Shown here: piece after piece, positions 59,072 through 64,000 of the stretch
Layout of the letters: every line of letters starts with the position of its first letter
How positions within the stretch are numbered: the first letter of the stretch is position 1
Assembly (NCBI GenBank): GCA_017650905.1
Contig: JAGCDZ010000006.1
Location: 1-64,000 of the forward strand
Source of the DNA: Prevotella sp.
Lineage (GTDB): Bacteria; Bacteroidota; Bacteroidia; Bacteroidales; Bacteroidaceae
Reading direction: 5' to 3'
Length of the DNA: 64,000 nucleotides
Notes under the pieces: generated by a model
Told to the model about the DNA's origin: nothing
Seen by the model: the letters and a program-made list of their open reading frames with translations, nothing else
The model's database searches: none
Position numbers and translations under genes: made by a program

Positions 59072-60208
59072 TTATTTTGTGATAACCATCCGTTTTGTGT
59101 CAATCTCCTTGCCGTTGACAATCAGAGAGTAGAAGAACATGCCTTCACCAAGTTCATAACCTCCCACGGAAACGTTTTCCATTCCTGATGAGATGGGCAG
59201 TTTCTTTAGAGTTTTACCGGTCATGTCAAAAATGTATATAGAAGCATTTTTAACATTATCAGCAAGTTTAAAGCGAATAACGGTCTGTTCTTTAAATGGG
59301 TTAGGAGTATTTTGATAAAGCACGTTGCCTGTGGTAATAGTACTGAAATCTGTGGATATGTTACTAGCGGAACGAGTCTTGTTTTTCACGCCCCCCTTCA
59401 CTTCATCTAATTCCTGTTTTAGTTCCTGAATGCTACGGAGAAGTAAAGGCACCATCTCAACATAGTTGATTCCTAAATAACCGTCTTGTCCTACTTTTAC
59501 CAAATCTGGAAAGATTTCCTGCAATTCTTGTGCAGAAAAGCCGAAATGGCGTTCTTGGGCATCAGATTCCCATTTTTTATTGTATGCCTCAAGTGTTGCG
59601 TCTTGTATGGTATCTCTTTCTGCCTCTGGTACCTCATGTTTCTTGTTATTGTAACACAAGACATTTATTTTCATCAGATTATTCAAAGTTTGATCTGTAT
59701 TACTGATATTCGTAATGTTGGTTTTAAGCCTGATGTCCGATGGGGTTATTACATTTGTAGCAGTTAAAGTGCCATCGACATAGGTGTCACCATTAAAATA
59801 ACCTGCATACATTCCTGGAACATATCCTGTTATATTCACTGAGGATCCGTATACACCTGCACCGTAATTTGTCCCTTCGATTGCTCCCATGACCCCATAA
59901 TTATAACCGCTAGTTGCATTTCCAGACACACTATATGTGCCAAACGAGCGCCCAAATAATTGGGCATTGTTAGCAACGGTTTTACAATAAATTCCAGCAG
60001 TCCTACCATAGGAATTAGGGCGTATATGTATTGCCGCAGCAATATCATGACCACTATACGTATTTGCAGTTTGACCTACGGCAAACATGGTCGGAAGCAG
60101 ATTTCCCGTTGATTGCACGTTGACTTTACCTGTACTCTCGACATTCAGCTGAGCTGAAATAGTTGAGCATATTGCAAGTGATATGCTCAGTAAGATCATT
60201 TTTTTCAT
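59072..60208 (-). CDS. Tail-fibre-type intramolecular chaperone (peptidase S74) protein with T9SS C-terminal domain
   Basis: A 378-residue secreted protein. A signal peptide (MKKMILLSISLAICSTISAQ) is followed by a glycine- and tyrosine-rich repeat part (about 25-155, GVYGSSVNITGYVPGMYAGY). An S74 chaperone domain follows: PSDIRLKTNITNI (self-cleavage S-D site near 157) to FGFSAQELQEIFPDLV and LGINYVEMVPLLLRSIQEL (about 215-265). A type IX sorting domain ends it: LYQNTPNPFKEQTVIRFKL...IFDMTGKTLKKL...YSLIVNGKEIDTKRMVI (about 300-378). S74 domains normally trimerise phage tailspikes and are cut off. Here the protein is host-exported and surface-anchored. Confidence 0.88.
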   Translation of the reverse strand: MKKMILLSISLAICSTISAQLNVESTGKVNVQSTGNLLPTMFAVGQTANTYSGHDIAAAIHIRPNSYGRTAGIYCKTVANNAQLFGRSFGTYSVSGNATSGYNYGVMGAIEGTNYGAGVYGSSVNITGYVPGMYAGYFNGDTYVDGTLTATNVITPSDIRLKTNITNISNTDQTLNNLMKINVLCYNNKKHEVPEAERDTIQDATLEAYNKKWESDAQERHFGFSAQELQEIFPDLVKVGQDGYLGINYVEMVPLLLRSIQELKQELDEVKGGVKNKTRSASNISTDFSTITTGNVLYQNTPNPFKEQTVIRFKLADNVKNASIYIFDMTGKTLKKLPISSGMENVSVGGYELGEGMFFYSLIVNGKEIDTKRMVITK

Positions 60209-60227
60209 AATGTTATTATTTTATAAT

Positions 60228-60584
60228 TTATAATGTGATGCAACCCTTAAACAGCCAGTAACCCATGATGAGTTCAATTTCGTAGTTACCAGATAGAGTA
60301 AAGGGTAAGACTACCTGCGTCTGAGTAGAAAAGACTACAGTAAAGTAAACCACATTGCCGTTTTCATCCTTTATATTGAGGACATAGTCAGCATGATTGG
60401 TCTCAAACGACAACATGTGGTCCTCAATGTAAACTGATGGAGCCTGCATTGGGGATTTAGGGTAACCACTGGTACCTGGTTGATCATTTTCTTCAATCCA
60501 TATGGTTAATGGAATTAACTCTTTAGTTGATACACTTATGCTTAAAAAGAAAGCACCAATTATAGTTAAAAATAGTTTCTTCAT
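60228..60584 (-). CDS. Secreted DUF3244 protein
   Basis: A 118-residue secreted protein: signal KKLFLTIIGAFFLSISVSTK, then a single small beta-sandwich with APSVYIEDHMLSFETNHADYVLNIKDENGNVVYFTVV and a GNYEIELIMGYWLFKG end, as in DUF3244. The family is a common partner of surface proteins in Bacteroidales; function unknown. It is the first gene of a four-gene unit (DUF3244, S74/T9SS, protease, acyltransferase), with 15-20 base gaps. Confidence 0.83.
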   Translation of the reverse strand: MKKLFLTIIGAFFLSISVSTKELIPLTIWIEENDQPGTSGYPKSPMQAPSVYIEDHMLSFETNHADYVLNIKDENGNVVYFTVVFSTQTQVVLPFTLSGNYEIELIMGYWLFKGCITL

Positions 60585-60614
60585 AATTATACAGTTTAAA
60601 TTGTTTTTTCACTG

Positions 60615-60622
60615 CAAAATTA
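60615..60622 (-). promoter_or_regulatory. -7 element TAATTTTG of the surface-protein operon
   Basis: TAATTTTG on the minus strand at 60622-60615, 30 bases before the DUF3244 start; the following 120 bases towards the regulator gene are plain AT-rich sequence. Confidence 0.65.
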
Positions 60623-60747
60623 TGAAAAAATAAACGTATGTACAATAAAAATGAATTTATAGAATTAACTAAAAATTAACCAGACTTATTTGCTTAGTAA
60701 TCAAAATTATAGCCATTAAAATTAACTAAATATTTACTAAAATCCTA

Positions 60748-62361
60748 TTAATTTATTTTCCCCAATTCCTTAGAAAGTTCTTTTGAACTACCTTTCTTTC
60801 CAAAATAATCCTCTAAAATCACCGTGCAGATTTTGGAAATATATGGGGGCGTAACTCCAAGCATATTGGCAATTTCTCCTGTTTTGAAATGCAAACGTAG
60901 TAAAAGGCATATTTGATATTCTTTCGAATCAATCTCCATACGGGACAGTAGAAAATCATAGAATCCAGGATAATACTCGCTTGTCAAATTTCGAACGACA
61001 TCCCATTCTCTTTCAGATAAGTTCAGACCTTTAATTGCAAGTTCTTTAATTTGTTGATAGTTAGGAGAAAGTTTCATATTATTATCAATCTTTTCGGAAC
61101 CAAAGAATACCAGTTTTCCATATTTACCAAACTTCTTCTCTAGTTGCTTGATTCTTTTTTCGTTTTCTATAATCTGCTGATGGTTAGAAAGTGAATCCTG
61201 TTGCAATGTGATGTTTTCCGTTCTAATTTCCTGCAGTTCTCGAACTGTTCGTTCTAAACTTTCAATTACTTTACGACGCGCAATGTATAACCAAGTAGCT
61301 ACGAGAAGAACTATGAGCAAAACAACAATGCTAATCAAAAATCTAACATTTGCTGTTGCCGCGTTTTGTGATTCTTTATATGCAATCTCCTGATATCGAG
61401 TATAGTCGTACATCATTTGAATACGTTCAATCTCTTTTGCAGTCCTTTGTGCATAAAGAGAATCGCTCATAATATAGGCATACTTGTAATATTTTGCAGT
61501 AGAGTCTGATTTTTGTCGCTTGCTGTATAGTTCTGCTAAACCTAATGCTGCTGAATGTTGATTGTTGAAATCCTTGCCGTCCCTTAACTCTTTGCGAAAA
61601 TAGTAATCTGCCGAATCCAATACGTTTGTATGCAGGTAATATAATCCTTTTATTCTATAATAAATCTCACGCCCTATTTGAATATTTCCGAGAGAATCAA
61701 AGAATTCAGATTCTGATTCATATATCTGCATGTTATTTCTTGCCTTGTCGAACTCCTGACGAAAAATAAGTGTCCTAAACGTGTTAAATAATGCTCTTGC
61801 AGCATAGTAGGTATAACCATATTTTCGATAGAGTTGGGAAACAAGTTCACATATATATAATAATGAGTCTTCCCTATTCAGATTACGATACGCTTGAGTT
61901 TCTTGTTCATAACTCATCAGTGCCGCAAGTGTATCCTTGCCTTTCCATGCATGTTTGACAGATTGTTTCCCTGAAGCCAATTGTTCTCTATATAGTCCTT
62001 GTTCATAGAAAATCTGTGCCATTTGGGCATACACCCTACTTAGTTGCGAATGGTTGCAATCTACACTGAGAGTGTCGACACAATTGATGGCATTTTGGTA
62101 GCTCTCGAGGGCCATGGGAGCCTCACCATGGTCGTGATAGGCGCGGCCTAGGAGGTAGTGGGCCAGTAGGCGGTCATTAGTGGTGCCGTGATTATCGAAA
62201 AATTGAACGTATGGCTCGACATCGGCTACGGTGAAGGGTTGGTCTTTACGGTTGCGCTGATTGATGCTGTCCAAATCAGCACGCATACGGTTGCGTTCGG
62301 CCTCGGTTGAGCAGCAGATGAATGTCAGCAAAAATACGAAAACTATGATTAGATTCTTCAT
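60748..62361 (-). CDS. TPR sensor-regulator lipoprotein with C-terminal LuxR-like HTH
   Basis: A 537-residue protein. The N-terminus has a lipobox-like FICC (MKNLIIVFVFLLTFICCSTE). Tetratricopeptide repeats follow (about 65-320, for example LLAHYLLGRAYHDHGEAPMA). A membrane helix (FLISIVVLLIVLLVATWLYIA, about 350-370) and a coiled coil follow. The C-terminus (about 440-525) has NLSEREWDVVRNLTSEYYPG and KEYQICLLLRLHFKTGEIANMLGVTPPYISK, a helix-turn-helix like LuxR. Such one-component TPR regulators are frequent in Prevotella and Bacteroides. It lies upstream of the surface operon on the same strand, which it may control. Confidence 0.85.
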   Translation of the reverse strand: MKNLIIVFVFLLTFICCSTEAERNRMRADLDSINQRNRKDQPFTVADVEPYVQFFDNHGTTNDRLLAHYLLGRAYHDHGEAPMALESYQNAINCVDTLSVDCNHSQLSRVYAQMAQIFYEQGLYREQLASGKQSVKHAWKGKDTLAALMSYEQETQAYRNLNREDSLLYICELVSQLYRKYGYTYYAARALFNTFRTLIFRQEFDKARNNMQIYESESEFFDSLGNIQIGREIYYRIKGLYYLHTNVLDSADYYFRKELRDGKDFNNQHSAALGLAELYSKRQKSDSTAKYYKYAYIMSDSLYAQRTAKEIERIQMMYDYTRYQEIAYKESQNAATANVRFLISIVVLLIVLLVATWLYIARRKVIESLERTVRELQEIRTENITLQQDSLSNHQQIIENEKRIKQLEKKFGKYGKLVFFGSEKIDNNMKLSPNYQQIKELAIKGLNLSEREWDVVRNLTSEYYPGFYDFLLSRMEIDSKEYQICLLLRLHFKTGEIANMLGVTPPYISKICTVILEDYFGKKGSSKELSKELGKIN

Positions 62362-62368
62362 AACGATG

Positions 62369-62400
62369 CAAAGATAAGGATAAATTCTTAAGCATGCAAA
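62369..62400 (-). promoter_or_regulatory. Promoter of the TPR regulator gene
   Basis: Minus strand TTTG (62400-62397), 20 bases, TATCTTTG (62376-62369), seven bases before the start codon. Confidence 0.8.
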
Positions 62401-63132
62401 TATTTCCTACAAAAAAGGACGGTTACCTGCGACATTATACGTACATCTATCAAGATCTTGCGCGTTTCCATATAATGTGAAACGAAGCAGAATTAGAGTT
62501 AGCGTTTTTCTTCATATCTTTGTTGGTTTAAAATAATGTGGCAAAGATAGGAAGGAAAACAAGATATTGCCAAATTTAGGGCGTTTCAATAATTGGCCTT
62601 TTTAGATGTAATCCTATTGAATGGTTTATCTAAAGTATTGTTTTAAAGAAATATACGGATGTTGTCTACTCGTTTCAAAATGAAACAATCAGTTCCGTCC
62701 TTCATACTCTTTTTTGGTATAACATGTGGTAGTGTAGCTTTGAAAGCTATTATCTTTAACGTTTAAGAAAAATGCTCATCCTATTGGAACATTTTTCCCT
62801 TTGGTATTCTTAACGAATTGCAATATGAAGCAAATAAAGGAAAATCGCCCAAAATACGTGGTGTCAATGGATTGCAGCTACAACCAGACACCAATGTAGA
62901 CGGCATGAAGTATTTGCATTTGCATAATTCCCCCCAAAAGGATATTAATTAATCATGAGTCTGCCCTCAACTTTGGAGTTAGTGTTCACTAGTTGGTTAG
63001 AATAACGGGCATGAGCTATGGAATCATTCAAAGTATTAACGAAATTGTGGATCAGAATACCGTCCCTTGACGTGGTATTCTCAATCGTACGACGGTTGTA
63101 TTTGCAGAAAAAAACTCAAAGAATCGTTTTTC
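62401..63132. other. Gene-free, decayed stretch
   Basis: I see no gene. TATCTTTG occurs on the plus strand at 62515-62522 and on the minus strand at 62549-62542. A C-terminal-like tail (KIRGVNGLQLQPDTNVDGMK, about 62854-62950) lacks a beginning. GAATACC (63055-63061) pairs with GGTATTC (63074-63080). This appears to be a degraded accessory region. Confidence 0.4.
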
Positions 63133-63194
63133 AAAATAGAAATTTTTAGTTCTATGATGAAAAAAAACATTAATTCGATAAAAATTTCTATTTT
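63133..63194. repeat. Perfect 16-base inverted repeat upstream of a promoter
   Basis: AAAATAGAAATTTTTA (63133-63148) and TAAAAATTTCTATTTT (63179-63194) with a 30-base spacer, 27 bases before the TATCTTTG element. A possible operator for the gene pair that follows. Confidence 0.8.
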
Positions 63195-63221
63195 CATGAC
63201 ACACATTTTCGAAAAATATAG

Positions 63222-63229
63222 TATCTTTG
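63222..63229 (+). promoter_or_regulatory. -7 element TATCTTTG of the 63251 gene pair
   Basis: TATCTTTG at 63222-63229, 21 bases before the ATG. Confidence 0.65.
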
Positions 63230-63250
63230 CGGCGTGAACTACAAGTATAA

Positions 63251-63550
63251 ATGACGAATAACATTTATTTCTATCCAAAGAACCTTGCTCAATTAAAGGC
63301 CAAGAGGTTGTCTCACCCCATTAATAGCAAGCGGGTGGCTCTTTCTGATGATAAGCAGATATCACCAGAATATATGTTTTATTTTAGAAGACATCCTTTT
63401 ATGTATGGAATTGGTAGTTTAGGGAATATCTCTGGTGGGTATTCTCGCTTTCGTGTTTACTTCAGAGGTAACTACGTTCAGGATATGAGAAAAGACTGGA
63501 TGCAAGTAGGTGATGCTTTTCGTGAGTCATTCAAATCTTTTAAACGTTAA
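63251..63550 (+). CDS. Hypothetical 99-residue protein
   Basis: A basic, aromatic protein (MTNNIYFYPKNLAQLKAKRL, then FRRHPFMYGIGSLGNISGGYSRFRVYFRGNYVQDM). I do not recognise a domain. It has its own promoter and inverted repeat and is followed after two bases by a DUF2335 gene, so both are one unit, probably a small accessory module. Confidence 0.6.
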   Translation: MTNNIYFYPKNLAQLKAKRLSHPINSKRVALSDDKQISPEYMFYFRRHPFMYGIGSLGNISGGYSRFRVYFRGNYVQDMRKDWMQVGDAFRESFKSFKR

Positions 63551-63552
63551 TC

Positions 63553-64000
63553 ATGGGCAAAGATAAACAGAAAACACCTGCTATAGTCTCAGAGAACCTC
63601 CCAGAGGATGTCAACAAAGTTTTGGAGGAGTTGACTGAAGACCAAAGAAGGGTTCTAATGGGAACAATGTTTGCTATGGAACAACGTATGTATAGTGGCC
63701 CACTCCCTCCTGCAGATGAAATTGCGGCATACGAGCAAACATGCAAAGGAGCTGCCAACAGAATTATTTCCATGGCCGAGCAATCGTTGAGCAATCGGAT
63801 TACAAACGAGCAGTTTATCATCAGAGAAGATGCAAAGCAAGTCAGCAGAGGACAGATTTTGGGATTTTTATTAGCCATCTTTTTCGGAGGCATAGCCTTT
63901 GCTTTAGGTTTACAGGGCCATGATGTTCTAGCGGGGATTATTGCTGGTAGCGATATCGTTGCATTGGCAGTCATTTTCGTCCTCAACAAAGTGCCTGTTT
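63553..64000 (+). CDS. DUF2335 membrane protein, 3' end outside window
   Basis: At least 149 residues. DUF2335 features: LPEDVNKVLEELTEDQRRVL, then YSGPLPPADEIAAYEQTCKGAANRII (P-L-P-P-x-x-x-L/I-x-x-Y), followed by a first membrane helix (ILGFLLAIFFGGIAFALGL) and a second (VLAGIIAGSDIVALAVIFVL). Function unknown; often near phage or plasmid genes. The stop codon lies beyond the window. It begins two bases after the preceding gene. Confidence 0.85.
   Translation, partial: MGKDKQKTPAIVSENLPEDVNKVLEELTEDQRRVLMGTMFAMEQRMYSGPLPPADEIAAYEQTCKGAANRIISMAEQSLSNRITNEQFIIREDAKQVSRGQILGFLLAIFFGGIAFALGLQGHDVLAGIIAGSDIVALAVIFVLNKVPV

Noticed and set aside
59072-60208. Prophage tail gene
   Set aside because: The protein has a bacterial signal peptide and a T9SS domain, and no phage structural genes are near.
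63052-63264. 70-codon minus-strand open frame
   Set aside because: AT-rich sequence over the inverted repeat and promoter; Phe/Lys-rich chance frame.
1-64000. tRNA or rRNA genes
   Set aside because: I saw no T-loop pattern with flanking acceptor pairing and no rRNA-like sequence; a tRNA scan would be needed to be certain.

Overview
The window is a piece of a Bacteroidales chromosome, most likely Prevotella or a close relative. The signs are promoters of the Bacteroidetes type (TTTG, 19-20 bases, TAnnTTTG) in front of many genes, very short leaders with little Shine-Dalgarno signal, a SusC/SusD pair, C-terminal type IX secretion signals, DUF2851, DUF3244, a 'smalltalk' small protein and an UpxY antiterminator. 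Assignments come from reading the translated sequence; no database search was run.

Left half (1-34,000) is ordinary chromosome with fairly high GC. It starts inside a fructan-use locus (GH32 enzyme, sugar permease, fructokinase). Then come ruvB, an RNA/DNA methyltransferase, a FadL-type porin, a PIF1/RecD-like helicase with pgeF, a DUF3237 protein with an AGCS amino-acid symporter, an ECF sigma factor with a membrane-anchored beta-barrel protein, a Dus enzyme, and a secreted esterase. A zinc metalloprotease stands beside a SusC/SusD pair and a surface leucine-rich lipoprotein. The half ends with LemA/DUF2207, a serine hydrolase, DUF2851-dprA and a thioesterase. Seven-base tandem repeats recur between genes and abut two promoters; one array lies inside the susD signal-peptide codons.

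Middle (34,000-38,500) is transitional: a 'smalltalk' gene with a perfect Shine-Dalgarno sequence, a broken HU-like gene, and two ATPase genes whose promoters carry repeats.

The region 38,495-55,055 is an AT-rich defence-type island with every gene on the minus strand, headed by a NusG-like UpxY gene but lacking any polysaccharide genes. It holds DUF1653, a PD-(D/E)xK-like nuclease with a phosphoribosyltransferase-like protein, a DUF3800-like protein, a truncated PIN protein, an HNH nuclease, a large membrane protein, Schlafen/AlbA_2 and FRG proteins, and DUF2971. Its most unusual part is a tightly coupled operon (45,147-39,458): DUF4143 ATPase, DNA adenine methylase, two-helix membrane protein with a PLD-like domain, a GHMP-fold beta-RFAP-synthase-like enzyme, and a three-domain HAM1/P-loop-kinase/winged-helix fusion. 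This looks like a nucleotide- or PRPP-based system that I do not recognise as described.

Right end (55,250-64,000) has a toxin-antitoxin pair, remnants of IS3-type and REP-type transposases, and an apparent surface-protein operon (DUF3244 protein, a phage-tailspike-chaperone/T9SS fusion, a Lys-C-like protease, an acyltransferase) beside a TPR-LuxR-like regulator. After an 860-base decayed stretch, a DUF2335 gene pair begins and runs off the end.
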